Counted from the stretch's first letter, positions 28,826 through 38,094 are shown. The stretch is DNA of 64,000 nucleotides from Sulfuricurvum sp. (GCA_030694265.1 JAUXYP010000013.1:1-64000), one strand, 5' to 3'. Numbers and translations: made by a program. The notes: generated by a model from the sequence alone, not told the origin.

Positions 28826-30295
28826 TTAAAAACTGAGATTCGCGATGAGACGCGTGTGGGACTGCTCGTAGTTGCGAGTGTCGTTGTCCCGCTCTTCGTG
28901 GAAAAGGCGGAACCAGAGTCCTTTGACGGAAGGGACAGTATAATGGAGGATGTAGTCTTGCGCATTGGTGTTTTCAGTGTATCCACCAAATCCATTGGCG
29001 TAACTGATACTTGTAACATTACTTGGATCGAGCTCGGTATTGTATGCTGCATGTTGTAGGGTGAATTTTAAGCCAGGAATTCCTAGGTTTTCGAAATTGT
29101 AATCCATTCCCACTTTATAAGCTGTGGTATTAGCACGGTATTCGTTACGGGCGAAGATCATACTGGTATAGAGAGGGTCACCACCCCACGCGTTGATAAT
29201 ATGACCATCTTTGTTTTGGTTGTAGGCTGCCATAAAAGAGAACGAACCAACATCGGCTTTTGCCTGAAGACCCCATGCCGTTGCATCAATCGATCCATCG
29301 GTACTAATTTTTGTTTTGTATAGAACCTGACCTTTCAAATTTTTAATAGTGGCAGCGGTTTTAAGTGCTGTGCCTCCTGCAGAGGTCGTAAAATCACCCA
29401 CGTCATCTTGTTTTAAAATTTGTGCTCCCAGTGTCACTTTTGCAGGGCCTGCATCCATTTTGTATTCTAAGTCTCCATAAACGGTGTTGTACATTTCGTG
29501 AGCATAGTAATCCCACACGCGTGCTTTGAAAGCTCCTTTGGCGTAGTCGATACCTAATGTTGTAACCCCTGCCGTGTCAATTTTATCTTTGCCGACTGTA
29601 GCGTCAGACATGTCCTGAAAATCTTCTTTGCCGTAAACCAATGTTGGATTGTTTGTCAATCCCGTGGTTGTATTGACATCAGCTGTCACAAGTCCCAGTC
29701 CTGCACCAGCCGTGATACCATAAGCTCCATCCCCGATCAGATTCTTATCAGTAGCTGAACGGGTACCGTACTGCATTCTAACGATATGGGCTGCGGTGAT
29801 GGTAACATCAGGAATTTCTTTGATGGTAGCAACCGTCCCCTCAAATAGATTTGGGATAATAGTAACCGCATTTTCGGTCATCGGTGTTTTGAATTCTTGA
29901 CGCCCATAAGTGATATCAGTATTGGAGAGGTGATAGCTCGCATACGCTTCGCCTAAAGTGGTATAGTTATCGAAGTCATCTCCATGAAGCCCTTGAGCAA
30001 CTTGGCTATAGCCATCGCGGGTTTTATAATCCCATTTGGTCAGACCCGTATCATGCGTAGTATACGCTGCCGCACCAAAACGTAAACCATACAAGGCACC
30101 GGTTTGGTATTTGAGTTTACCTCCGATAACACTACCGGTTGCCGCTACGGTATCCGAAAATGCAGGTTCGATGTGGTGAATACGCACATATCCGCCTGCT
30201 TTCCCCTCTTTAATCATTTCACTTAGATCTTCTGCTCCCATCAGCTGTGAAGCCAATGCAGCTGAGAGCGTCAATATCGTTGTTTTTTTCATCAT
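28826..30295 (-). CDS. OprD/MOMP-like outer-membrane porin
   Basis: 489 residues with a signal peptide (cut near LMGA), a beta-rich barrel region and a C-terminal Phe (LIANLSF). The resemblance is to Campylobacterota OprD-like porins (SDTVAATGSVIGGKL; ATGxxxGG-type start and YGRQEFKTPM). First gene of a two-gene operon with fccB. Its promoter carries the direct repeats at 30341-30362. Substrate not known; sulfur-compound entry is a guess from context. Confidence 0.8.
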   Translation of the reverse strand: MMKKTTILTLSAALASQLMGAEDLSEMIKEGKAGGYVRIHHIEPAFSDTVAATGSVIGGKLKYQTGALYGLRFGAAAYTTHDTGLTKWDYKTRDGYSQVAQGLHGDDFDNYTTLGEAYASYHLSNTDITYGRQEFKTPMTENAVTIIPNLFEGTVATIKEIPDVTITAAHIVRMQYGTRSATDKNLIGDGAYGITAGAGLGLVTADVNTTTGLTNNPTLVYGKEDFQDMSDATVGKDKIDTAGVTTLGIDYAKGAFKARVWDYYAHEMYNTVYGDLEYKMDAGPAKVTLGAQILKQDDVGDFTTSAGGTALKTAATIKNLKGQVLYKTKISTDGSIDATAWGLQAKADVGSFSFMAAYNQNKDGHIINAWGGDPLYTSMIFARNEYRANTTAYKVGMDYNFENLGIPGLKFTLQHAAYNTELDPSNVTSISYANGFGGYTENTNAQDYILHYTVPSVKGLWFRLFHEERDNDTRNYEQSHTRLIANLSF

Positions 30296-30324
30296 AAGTT
30301 CTCCTTAAGTCGTTTATGAGGCCA

Positions 30325-30362
30325 ATCCTACTTGTCCTAGATGAAAAAATCATGAAAAAGTC
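30325..30362 (-). promoter_or_regulatory. Porin promoter with 11-bp direct repeats (probable OmpR-type site) and -10
   Basis: On the plus strand ATGAAAAAATC (30341-30351) is followed directly by ATGAAAAAGTC (30352-30362). Read toward the porin, a TAGGAT -10 lies at 30330-30325, 10 nt after the repeats. The same arrangement, with the same spacings, is at 35007-35044. It lies in the gap between the porin and its divergent response-regulator gene. Confidence 0.65.
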
Positions 30363-30414
30363 ATTTTTTGATGCTTTAAAGGAGAAAAAGATCAACATCC
30401 ATTACAATATGTGT

Positions 30415-31065
30415 ATGAGAATATTAATTATTGAAGATGATTTAAAATTACGGTCTATGTTAAAGGATGCGTTGGAAGTTTTTCATACTGTTGATACAGC
30501 GGGTTCGCTGGAAGAGAGTATTGAGTTGGTGGAGAGTTATTCCTATGATGCCTTGCTGCTCGATCGTAACCTCTCTGGGACGGATGAGGGGATGAAGATT
30601 ATCCCCAAGCTCAAAAAATTACAGCCCTCGTGTGCGGTGATTATTGCCAGTGCTTATGGAGGAGTTGAAGAACGTATCGCAGGACTAAGTGCAGGCGCCG
30701 ACGATTATATGGAAAAACCGTATGATCTGCGTGAGCTCAAAATGCGTCTCGATGCTCTCATCCGACGCTATGCCCGCGATATGATAACGATGGGTGAGAT
30801 GCAAATAGACCTCAAAAATGAGACGGTGAGTGCAGGCGGGGAAATCATATTGCTCTCCAAAAAAGAGCATGATCTATTCTTTTTTCTGGCATCAAGACCT
30901 GACAAAGTTTTTACGCGCGATGATATCGCCAATGCCATTTATGAGGATCCCAGCTCAATGACCTCTAATACTATTGATGTGGTTATCAGTAATATACGTA
31001 AAAAACTTCCCATGGATCCTATCGAGACGGTAAAAGGGAGGGGTTATGCTCTTAAAAACGTTTAA
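30415..31065 (+). CDS. OmpR-family response regulator
   Basis: 216 residues from the ATG at 30415 (MRILIIEDD); longer frames add a non-conserved leader, and an ATG at 30409 is also possible. Receiver domain with phospho-acceptor D50 (LLLDRNLSG) and conserved K near 101 (MEKPYD), then a winged helix (DVVISNIRKKL, GRGYAL). Divergent from the porin operon and overlapping the histidine kinase gene. Likely activates the porin and the DUF2202 gene through the shared direct repeats. Confidence 0.93.
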   Translation: MRILIIEDDLKLRSMLKDALEVFHTVDTAGSLEESIELVESYSYDALLLDRNLSGTDEGMKIIPKLKKLQPSCAVIIASAYGGVEERIAGLSAGADDYMEKPYDLRELKMRLDALIRRYARDMITMGEMQIDLKNETVSAGGEIILLSKKEHDLFFFLASRPDKVFTRDDIANAIYEDPSSMTSNTIDVVISNIRKKLPMDPIETVKGRGYALKNV

Positions 31066-32239
31066 AGGGAGAATTCTGGCGGTAACGTTGGGGATGACGA
31101 TTTTTTCCGTAGTGATGTTTGGATATGGATTGGCAAATATTTATTATCACCACATGGAAAAGTGTTTAACACGCAGTCTTTCGTTTTTGACGAACATTGT
31201 GACGCATGAATACGATCTGTCGCACTGGGATCCCAAAATGGTAGTAGAAATTCGCAAAAATGAGCAGATGCAAAACATCCTAAAGGGTGGATTACTGCAT
31301 GAGTTGCAGATTGAAGTCCTAGCTAGCCAGCCAGCTTCACATGAGGATCGATTGTTTCGTTCTGCCCGTTTAGCGGATGGGCGTTATTTGGTGATTAGCT
31401 CGTCTACGGCCAAAATAAATGGTGAACTTATTAAAATGATGATCGATCGATGGTTTTTCTTTTTACTGGGCTTCCTTTTTACGAGCGGGATGATTTATTT
31501 TCTTATCCGTCACCTTTTTGCACCGTTTAATGAACTGGTAAATCATTGTCTGACGTGTCGTGATCCTGAAAAAAAACCCAATGTCATCAGTGGAGGGACT
31601 GAAATTATCGCTTTGCGTGACGCCATTGTTACCCTGCAAGAACGCATTAGCGGATTACAAAGCACACAGCGCGATTCGATGAAAGCACTGACACACGAGC
31701 TAAAAACTCCTTTGGCACAACTACGGCTTCGGATCGATCTTGCCGATTTAAAAGGGGAGTGGAACAGTGATGCTATTGGTGCCGCGCGTGAAGAGATTGA
31801 CACCATTTCAGAAAAAATAACCAATATTTTACATGCGACGCAAGCCCGTGAAGTCGTGGAAACCATTTATTTAAAAAAATCGGTTCAAGAATGGATCGAG
31901 GAACTCAAACCGCTATGGAAGCATCGCGAACTGCATTTTGAACTCAGCATTCCGGAAACTTCATCAGCCCATCTTCCAAAGGCACCTTTCGAGCGAGTTA
32001 CGCGTATCTTGATTGAAAATGCGTTGAATCATGCGTGTTTTGGGAGCACTATTTACTTACGATGCGATCACGGAGTTTTTGAGATTGAAAATCCTGTATG
32101 CGAGAAGGGAACACCGATTATACACTCAACAGGCGTTGGACTGGAAATAGCCCAAACATTGTGTGAGTATTATGGATGGCAGTTGAGCGATGTACAGGAT
32201 GATAAGCATTATATGGCAACTCTTTCATTGGCAAAATAA
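31046..32239 (+). CDS. Sensor histidine kinase
   Basis: 397 residues: membrane segment (about 8-28), periplasmic region to about 130, second segment (about 133-155), HAMP-like linker, H-box ALTHELKTPLAQLRLRID with H217, N-box LIENALNHAC, and a compact ATP domain ending GVGLEIAQTLCEYYGW. Overlaps the regulator gene by 20 nt. The signal is not visible. The neighbourhood (porin, sulfide-type flavoprotein) would fit sensing of sulfur or envelope state. Confidence 0.92.
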   Translation: MLLKTFKGRILAVTLGMTIFSVVMFGYGLANIYYHHMEKCLTRSLSFLTNIVTHEYDLSHWDPKMVVEIRKNEQMQNILKGGLLHELQIEVLASQPASHEDRLFRSARLADGRYLVISSSTAKINGELIKMMIDRWFFFLLGFLFTSGMIYFLIRHLFAPFNELVNHCLTCRDPEKKPNVISGGTEIIALRDAIVTLQERISGLQSTQRDSMKALTHELKTPLAQLRLRIDLADLKGEWNSDAIGAAREEIDTISEKITNILHATQAREVVETIYLKKSVQEWIEELKPLWKHRELHFELSIPETSSAHLPKAPFERVTRILIENALNHACFGSTIYLRCDHGVFEIENPVCEKGTPIIHSTGVGLEIAQTLCEYYGWQLSDVQDDKHYMATLSLAK

Positions 32240-32242
32240 CCG

Positions 32243-33931
32243 TTAAAACAACTCCCCAACACGAAAGTGGATTGCATACTGTGCAGGATCTTCAGGGTCT
32301 ACTCCGATATCCAGCGCGATAGGTCCGATAGGGGTAACGTAGCGCAGACCAACGCCTGCAGCCCAATAGGGGAGTGAATAATCGGGGACATAATCATTAG
32401 AACCAAATGTCAAATCGCTAAAAAGGACACCGCGAAAAGAAGCGTAAATAGGGAAGCGATATTCGACACTCCCCTCTAAAAGGCTATTGAATCCCAATGG
32501 ATTCCCATAGAGATCTTTTGGCCCAAGATCACGGTAGGTATAGGCACGATTGGAGTTCATACCCCCTGCATAGAATCGGTAGGAGGGGGGAGTTTGTCCA
32601 TCATAAGTACGTAATGTTCCCCATTTAACACGTGTCCCAACGACATGTTCTCCAATACTCTCTAAATAAGCGCCGGAAAGAAGCGTCTTAAAATACGTAG
32701 CGTCTGAATAGGCAGAGAGTAGAGATCCTTGCGCTTTTGCGTTAATCCAATACCCTTTTTTAGGGTCAAGTGGCTTGTCTCTGGTATCGATATTGATCTC
32801 TCCCAGTGGTGAAAGAATAAATAAATTGTTGTTTGGAAAATCCTCAGTATTGACACTTTCATACGTGGTTTCTTCATTAAACAATAAACCCACTAGAGCG
32901 GATGAGGGGATGTCTTGGTATTTGAGGGTGAGTTTTTCAAAAACACTTTTACTGCGATACCCGTCAAAAAGTTCATCTACGTAACCGACTTCTCCATGAA
33001 TCGACGCTCGATTGTGCAGAGGAATGGAGAGTGTTCCGGATGCTTCTTGTTTCATCTGAGAGTAGCGGGTATCTAAAGAGAGTGTCTTGAGATTTCCGAA
33101 AAAATTACGATGTTTGATCCCTGCCAGAGCGCCGAGCCCTTGGTCACTGCTGTAACCAACTCCGGCGTTAAAGCGAATAGGCTGCTGGGCTTCCTCAATT
33201 CCCAGGAGAACAGGGACGATACTCCCATTTCGATCATTATCATTGATGGTAACACGGGCAACAGCTTCCTGGGCATACAGCGCTTCATAGCTTTGTTGGA
33301 TAGATGAAAGATTATACGGATCTCCTTCGCGAAACCGTAGCATTGAAGCGGTGAGTTTTCCATCAATATTGGGAGTTGATTCAACATTGATGGTTCCAAA
33401 AGTACACGGCTCATTGGGTGTTGCTTCAAACAGTAGATACGCTTTATGGGTTTGGGTATCTACCCATGCTTTGGAATTAAATTCGGCATTGCAATATCCG
33501 TGATCTCCGTACCGTTTTTTTATTTTTTGCTTTGACTCGGTGAAGGTTTCTTGATTAAAAAGATCATTCAGTTTTAGTGTCACGGCAGAATCGACATCTA
33601 AAATGCTGTTGATTTGAATATCAGCGACCGTTATAGGTTCATTTTCTTGGATAACAAGGGTAATGGAGGTATTGTCTTCTTGGGTACTTATTTTGGCTTC
33701 GAAATAGCCTTGTGAACGGTAATAGCTAACCAGTGCGATAACACTTTGGGAAACAGCCGTGGACTCGAGGAGGGGATGATCCTCCCAGACTTCTACTGCA
33801 TACGGCATCCGTAGCCCTAGGATGTCATACAAATCACGCGAAGGGACGTGCTCGTTGCCTTTAAAATACAGAGGAAGGGGGGAAGAAAAGAGCAAAGAGG
33901 AAAATGAAGCGATCAGAAATAATTGACGCAT
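32243..33931 (-). CDS. tamA: TamA-like Omp85-family outer-membrane protein
   Basis: 562 residues: signal peptide, about three POTRA domains (20-255), and a 16-strand barrel with the Omp85 motif YRFYAGGMNSNRAY and a late GPIALDIG segment. Terminal Phe. Partner of TamB in outer-membrane assembly. It is shorter than BamA and lacks its five POTRA domains. Convergent with the kinase gene, 3 nt apart. Confidence 0.87.
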   Translation of the reverse strand: MRQLFLIASFSSLLFSSPLPLYFKGNEHVPSRDLYDILGLRMPYAVEVWEDHPLLESTAVSQSVIALVSYYRSQGYFEAKISTQEDNTSITLVIQENEPITVADIQINSILDVDSAVTLKLNDLFNQETFTESKQKIKKRYGDHGYCNAEFNSKAWVDTQTHKAYLLFEATPNEPCTFGTINVESTPNIDGKLTASMLRFREGDPYNLSSIQQSYEALYAQEAVARVTINDNDRNGSIVPVLLGIEEAQQPIRFNAGVGYSSDQGLGALAGIKHRNFFGNLKTLSLDTRYSQMKQEASGTLSIPLHNRASIHGEVGYVDELFDGYRSKSVFEKLTLKYQDIPSSALVGLLFNEETTYESVNTEDFPNNNLFILSPLGEINIDTRDKPLDPKKGYWINAKAQGSLLSAYSDATYFKTLLSGAYLESIGEHVVGTRVKWGTLRTYDGQTPPSYRFYAGGMNSNRAYTYRDLGPKDLYGNPLGFNSLLEGSVEYRFPIYASFRGVLFSDLTFGSNDYVPDYSLPYWAAGVGLRYVTPIGPIALDIGVDPEDPAQYAIHFRVGELF

Positions 33932-33990
33932 ATTCCCCTCTTTTTATTGGTATTTTACCCAATTAAGAGACAAAAATACCGGTGCTTGAA

Positions 33991-34377
33991 TTAGTTCTTT
34001 GCTTTTGCCAGCTTCATTAATGCATCTACTGTGTGGAGGTAAACAGCTTTTTGATATGCCATATAAAATACAAAGGTATCTTTTGGAGAAGTTTTCTCAA
34101 GCTTTAATGCATCGGCACAGGCACTCTTTATCACATCATCTTCGATTAAAATCAATCCTGGAAATTCGTATTTATCTTCTCTCTCCCAGACGACAACCTT
34201 GGAGGTAACATATGCACGATTCACTATTTCAGCGCGTATTTGTGCTGCTTTTAACCCTTTTGGCTGTAAATCTACGCGATTGTTCACAATGGTATAACAA
34301 ACATCTGAATAGAGTTTATTGTTAAAATCTGCATACAGTGATAGAGTCAATAGGAATAGCAATAATGTCTTTCGCAT
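33991..34377 (-). CDS. Small periplasmic protein, not recognised
   Basis: 128 residues from the ATG at 34377 (AAAGGAAA ribosome site; the longer frame lacks one). Signal peptide MRKTLLLFLLTLSLYA, then a mixed soluble region with two Cys (DVCYTIVNN, SACADALKL) that could pair. No motif that I recognise. 80 nt after the DUF2202 gene in the same direction, so they may be co-transcribed. Confidence 0.65.
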   Translation of the reverse strand: MRKTLLLFLLTLSLYADFNNKLYSDVCYTIVNNRVDLQPKGLKAAQIRAEIVNRAYVTSKVVVWEREDKYEFPGLILIEDDVIKSACADALKLEKTSPKDTFVFYMAYQKAVYLHTVDALMKLAKAKN

Positions 34378-34457
34378 GGGTTTCCTTTTAAAGTAAGAGC
34401 AGAAGATTGAGCGGGCGATGCACAAAGATACATGCAGCACCAAGCTGCATATTAGAC

Positions 34458-34976
34458 TTATTGTAGAGCGGCAACGGCTTTGTTGAATGCATCCAAATGG
34501 TTATAAGAACCCGCTCGTAAGTTTTCAAACTTTTTAACAACATCGCTTGGCATGCCAACTTCAGCTGCCAAAATATCAATAATATCTTTTTTCTCGATTG
34601 CAACACCTACTTTTTGTGCTTCAAGCAGGGACACGGCTCCTTGAATCACTAAAGTGTTGTATAGAGCTTGTAGTTCTGGTAAAACAAATACGCCAACCTT
34701 GGTTTCATCAATATTAGAGATATTAACACCATATTTAATGCATAAACTCTCTACTGTGTCCATATGGGTTTGTTCAGATGATTGGATGCTTGAGAAGGTT
34801 GTAGCAGTTGGGTATTTTTTACCTAGAGTAATATACACATCACGCGCTACTTTTTCTTCCTGATACATAAACAACAACGATGCTTTTTTCGTTGCATCCA
34901 ACGTTACGGTTGCCGCACAAACAACACCGCTCATCATCATCGAAGCCAAAACAGCCATTACTATTTTTTTACTCAT
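34458..34976 (-). CDS. DUF2202 ferritin-like periplasmic protein
   Basis: 172 residues: signal peptide (about 1-22), then the DUF2202 four-helix pattern (MYQEEKVARDVYITL, SSEQTHMDTVE, IEKKDIIDILA, RAGSYNHLDAF). Conserved Glu and His positions would form a metal site like that of ferritins; function is unproven. Its promoter carries the same direct repeats as the porin promoter at 30341. Confidence 0.85.
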   Translation of the reverse strand: MSKKIVMAVLASMMMSGVVCAATVTLDATKKASLLFMYQEEKVARDVYITLGKKYPTATTFSSIQSSEQTHMDTVESLCIKYGVNISNIDETKVGVFVLPELQALYNTLVIQGAVSLLEAQKVGVAIEKKDIIDILAAEVGMPSDVVKKFENLRAGSYNHLDAFNKAVAALQ

Positions 34977-35006
34977 TTAATACCCCTTGTTTTTCTTAAT
35001 TAACAA

Positions 35007-35044
35007 ATCATAGCAACTCTAGATGAAAAAATCATTAAAAAATA
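35007..35044 (-). promoter_or_regulatory. DUF2202 gene promoter with 11-bp direct repeats and -10 TATGAT
   Basis: Plus-strand ATGAAAAAATC (35023-35033) and ATTAAAAAATA (35034-35044), a -10 TATGAT at 35012-35007, and 47 nt from repeat edge to ATG. At the porin promoter the corresponding distances are 10 nt to the -10 and 46 nt to the ATG. The match of sequence, direction and spacing implies one activator. Confidence 0.68.
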
Positions 35045-35090
35045 CATATTTTAAAAATAGTAATCGACGCACACTTTCCTCTTTATTTTT

Positions 35091-35612
35091 TTACCCTAAA
35101 GATATAGTGATAGTATCAAGGTATTCTAAGTGCCGATCCGGAAGAGTAGAGTCTATCAGAGATAAAAGCATCCTCATTGTACCGCCATGAGCACAAATCA
35201 AAACGTTACCCTCTTTAGGGAGTTCATTTAAAAAACTCTCAATTCGTGATTGAAACATAAGCGACGATTCGTCACAGACAAACCGATGCCACTCCTCTTT
35301 GGAATCCAACGCATCGGGATTAAAGCTATCCATGGCTTCGATTTCAGAAAAGGTTTTCCCCTCAATGGAGGGTTTAAAACGCACTTCTCTGAGGCGTGGA
35401 TCAATGGTGCAGGAGTGTATTCCTATGGTCTCCAATGTTTGGATACACCGTTTTAAATCCGATGAGTAGATACGGGCAAACTTTTGATGCAATAGATGTT
35501 CTATTTTGTTATGCTCAAAAAGGGTGTTGTCGATGGAGATGTCAGTGTGCCCGATGTATCTTTGTTGATAAGTTATATTAGGTGCCGCATGGCGTAGAAG
35601 TGTTAGTTCCAT
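35091..35612 (-). CDS. cobC: Histidine phosphatase, alpha-ribazole phosphatase type
   Basis: 173 residues with the phosphatase motif LLRHAAP, a second core VLICAHGGTMR, and Glu between them. Removes the 5'-phosphate from alpha-ribazole or cobalamin phosphate. Last gene of the cobalamin operon, overlapping cobS by 10 nt, which decides this call over a general phosphoglycerate mutase-like enzyme. Confidence 0.83.
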   Translation of the reverse strand: MELTLLRHAAPNITYQQRYIGHTDISIDNTLFEHNKIEHLLHQKFARIYSSDLKRCIQTLETIGIHSCTIDPRLREVRFKPSIEGKTFSEIEAMDSFNPDALDSKEEWHRFVCDESSLMFQSRIESFLNELPKEGNVLICAHGGTMRMLLSLIDSTLPDRHLEYLDTITISLG

Positions 35613-36349
35613 GTTAGTAATACGGCTAAAATCAAAATGAGTTCAACCCCCTCCAGCGACATTCCCAAAACATCACCATTGATAAATCCGAGTGATTTTT
35701 TAGTGAGGATGGAAAGGAAGAGAGCCATGCTGATTCCAATAAAGAAAAAGGAAAAAAAAGGCCAAGAGAGAAAGAAAAATCCAATAGCGCCATAAATTGC
35801 AATAGCGATCAGAAGCGGAAACAGGGTAAGGCTTTCCTGCAGTTTCACCACAAATGAGGAGCGAAAATCATGGTAGTTGATGAGAACAAGGAGCGCAATA
35901 CGGCTGATTATGCTAATGGCGATAAAGGGTAAAAAGAGGTGGTGCATCAACAGCGTCGAGAGGGCGGTGATTTTGAGGATCAGGAAACTGACCCCGTAAA
36001 GAACCCCCATTGCTCCCACCGAGGGTTCTTTGATGATCACGTAGGGGTCTTTGCCGCTGTGCTTGGCATAAACGGCATCGGCAACATCGATGATCGCTTC
36101 GGTATGGATAAATCCGTACAGGGCCATGTACATCACGCTGGATATGATCGCCGCAAGCCATCCCAACGGTTGGAGAGCCACGAATACGCCGATTGTGATA
36201 GTTGAGAGTAACAGCCCCACAAACGGGAGGGTAAGAAGCATACTCGCAAGAACCTGCGGGCGGGAGAGATCGTCGTTTGTCCCAAAGCGGATCGGGAGAG
36301 CCGTGAAGTAGCTCAGCGCGAACTTAATCCCCAGATAAATTTGTTTCAC
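35603..36349 (-). CDS. cobS: Cobalamin (5'-phosphate) synthase
   Basis: 248 residues, six to seven membrane segments with the family features SYFTALPIRFG at the start and GFIHTEAIIDVADAVYA. Joins adenosyl-GDP-cobinamide to alpha-ribazole (phosphate) in the membrane. Overlaps the upstream Cys-rich gene and the downstream cobC. Confidence 0.93.
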   Translation of the reverse strand: MKQIYLGIKFALSYFTALPIRFGTNDDLSRPQVLASMLLTLPFVGLLLSTITIGVFVALQPLGWLAAIISSVMYMALYGFIHTEAIIDVADAVYAKHSGKDPYVIIKEPSVGAMGVLYGVSFLILKITALSTLLMHHLFLPFIAISIISRIALLVLINYHDFRSSFVVKLQESLTLFPLLIAIAIYGAIGFFFLSWPFFSFFFIGISMALFLSILTKKSLGFINGDVLGMSLEGVELILILAVLLTWN

Positions 36350-36764
36350 ACGGCACCTCGCTCATGATTTTCAGCCAATCACGGTCGAACACTTTTTTAA
36401 TGTAGCTCTCCCTATGAGGAACCAAACACCCCGCACAATTTTGGTGGATAGCGGTCTCGCTGATGTACTGGTCTCCGTCGGGACTCTCGATAGAGCAAGT
36501 GCTGAAAAGGGTTTTGTCCTCTTCCTGTTTAAATCCCTTGTCGTTGAATCGGAAGTTGGGGCAGGCACACAAGTAGCAGTTGAGCTCAGGGGTGTCGTGG
36601 CATTTTTTATTCTCCGCATAAAGGGGGCAGAACTCGGATTCTTGTATCACCATATTTTCAAATCGGAAATATTCGATGACCTCTTGCTCATTTAGATGAG
36701 TCAGTTTGTTCATGATGGCGCGGTGTTTGGCCGCATGTTCTTGGAACCATTGGTTATAAGACAT
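36324..36764 (-). CDS. Nine-cysteine protein of the cobalamin operon, not recognised
   Basis: 146 residues, no signal peptide or membrane segment. Cys at 46, 55, 63, 66, 68, 90, 110, 113 and 139, including CYLCAC and CAGC. The pattern fits an Fe-S or zinc site. It overlaps cobQ upstream and cobS downstream, so co-expression is certain and a cobalamin task is likely. Cobalt handling, corrinoid reduction or an electron-transfer role are all possible; none is shown. Confidence 0.8.
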   Translation of the reverse strand: MSYNQWFQEHAAKHRAIMNKLTHLNEQEVIEYFRFENMVIQESEFCPLYAENKKCHDTPELNCYLCACPNFRFNDKGFKQEEDKTLFSTCSIESPDGDQYISETAIHQNCAGCLVPHRESYIKKVFDRDWLKIMSEVPCETNLSGD

Positions 36765-38094
36765 GGTTCAGGATCCTTTCTATATCAATTTCTTTTCTCA
36801 TCGTGGCGATAAAGCTGTCGATGGTCGTTTTTTTATAAGTCTCAAATGCCTCATCCTCAAAAAGTCCGTGAACAAACGTCCCTTTAATAGGACCTTTCTC
36901 ATAGACAAGCGGATATTTAGCACTTACACCGTGATGGATCTCAAATCCCTGTATAATCTTACCGAAGAGGGGATATTCTCCTTTTTTGAGCACTTTTTCT
37001 TTTTGAAAAATGATAGTGTCATCGATAAATCCAAGTGCTTCTTCGCGACTCGGCTCTGCCGTCTCGACACACTCTTCATCGATAATGGCGTCAAACATCA
37101 TCTGATACCCGCCGCAAATCCCTAGTATTTCTTTTTGCCGTTCTTTGAGTGCTTCGAACAGCCCCTTTTTTTTAAGCCACTGCAAATCTTTGATCACCAG
37201 TTTGCTTCCGGGGAGGATAATGAGATCAAAACTCTCCAGCGAAATATTGGAGGTGATGAATTCGACGAAAATTGTCTCATCGGCGATAAGCGGTTCAAAA
37301 TCGTTGTAGTTGCTCATCGTTGGGTAGTTGATAATCCCGATTTTTTTCGCGGGGTTAGGTTTGTTCTGGACGAAATTTTTGAGACTTTGGGAATCTTCAA
37401 ATCCGAGGTTGAGGGGGAGATAGGGGAGGACCCCAAGCACCGGGATGCCAAAACGCTCTTCGATGATATTCACCCCTTCGTCAAAGAGGCTGCGATCACC
37501 CCGAAATTTGTTGACAATCACCCCGATGACATTGGCTCGTAATGCTTCGGGGAGGAGATTATAAACTCCCCAAATCGAAGCGAACACGCCCCCCCTCTCG
37601 ATATCGGCGACGAGGATGATCTTGGTGTTGTATTTTTGCGCGATGTAAATATTGGAGAGGTCTTTGTCCATCAGGTTCAGCTCCACGGGACTCCCTGCCC
37701 CCTCACATACGATACACTCATACTGATGGCGTAAATACTCAAAACACTCATTGACAGCAGGTTTGAGGGTATCGAGATCACGGTAGTATTCGCGAACGTC
37801 TTTGTCTTCGACTACTTGCCCTTTGACGATCAGCGAGGCGCTGTTTCCGTGTCCCGATTTTAGCAACACAGGATTGAGGTGGTAGCTCGTCGGTATCCCC
37901 AGCACTTCGGCCTGAAAATACTGGGCGATAGCGATTTCGCTCCCATCATCGCAGACGCGGGAGTTATTGGAGACATTTTGGGCTTTGAACACCCCGACAT
38001 TGATTCCATGCTCTTGCAAAAGTCGCCCGATAACAAACGTCAGGGTCGATTTCCCCGCATCGGACGAGGTGCCGAAAATAGAGATCGATTTCAT
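36754..38094 (-). CDS. cobQ: Cobyric acid synthase
   Basis: 446 residues: N-terminal dethiobiotin synthetase-like P-loop (FGTSSDAGKST) and C-terminal class I amidotransferase (nucleophile in GICGGYQMM, His in FEIHHG and FVHGLFED). Amidates four side chains of adenosyl-cobyrinic a,c-diamide. Somewhat shorter than the usual 480-500. Overlaps cbiB by 4 nt. Confidence 0.94.
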   Translation of the reverse strand: MKSISIFGTSSDAGKSTLTFVIGRLLQEHGINVGVFKAQNVSNNSRVCDDGSEIAIAQYFQAEVLGIPTSYHLNPVLLKSGHGNSASLIVKGQVVEDKDVREYYRDLDTLKPAVNECFEYLRHQYECIVCEGAGSPVELNLMDKDLSNIYIAQKYNTKIILVADIERGGVFASIWGVYNLLPEALRANVIGVIVNKFRGDRSLFDEGVNIIEERFGIPVLGVLPYLPLNLGFEDSQSLKNFVQNKPNPAKKIGIINYPTMSNYNDFEPLIADETIFVEFITSNISLESFDLIILPGSKLVIKDLQWLKKKGLFEALKERQKEILGICGGYQMMFDAIIDEECVETAEPSREEALGFIDDTIIFQKEKVLKKGEYPLFGKIIQGFEIHHGVSAKYPLVYEKGPIKGTFVHGLFEDEAFETYKKTTIDSFIATMRKEIDIERILNHVL

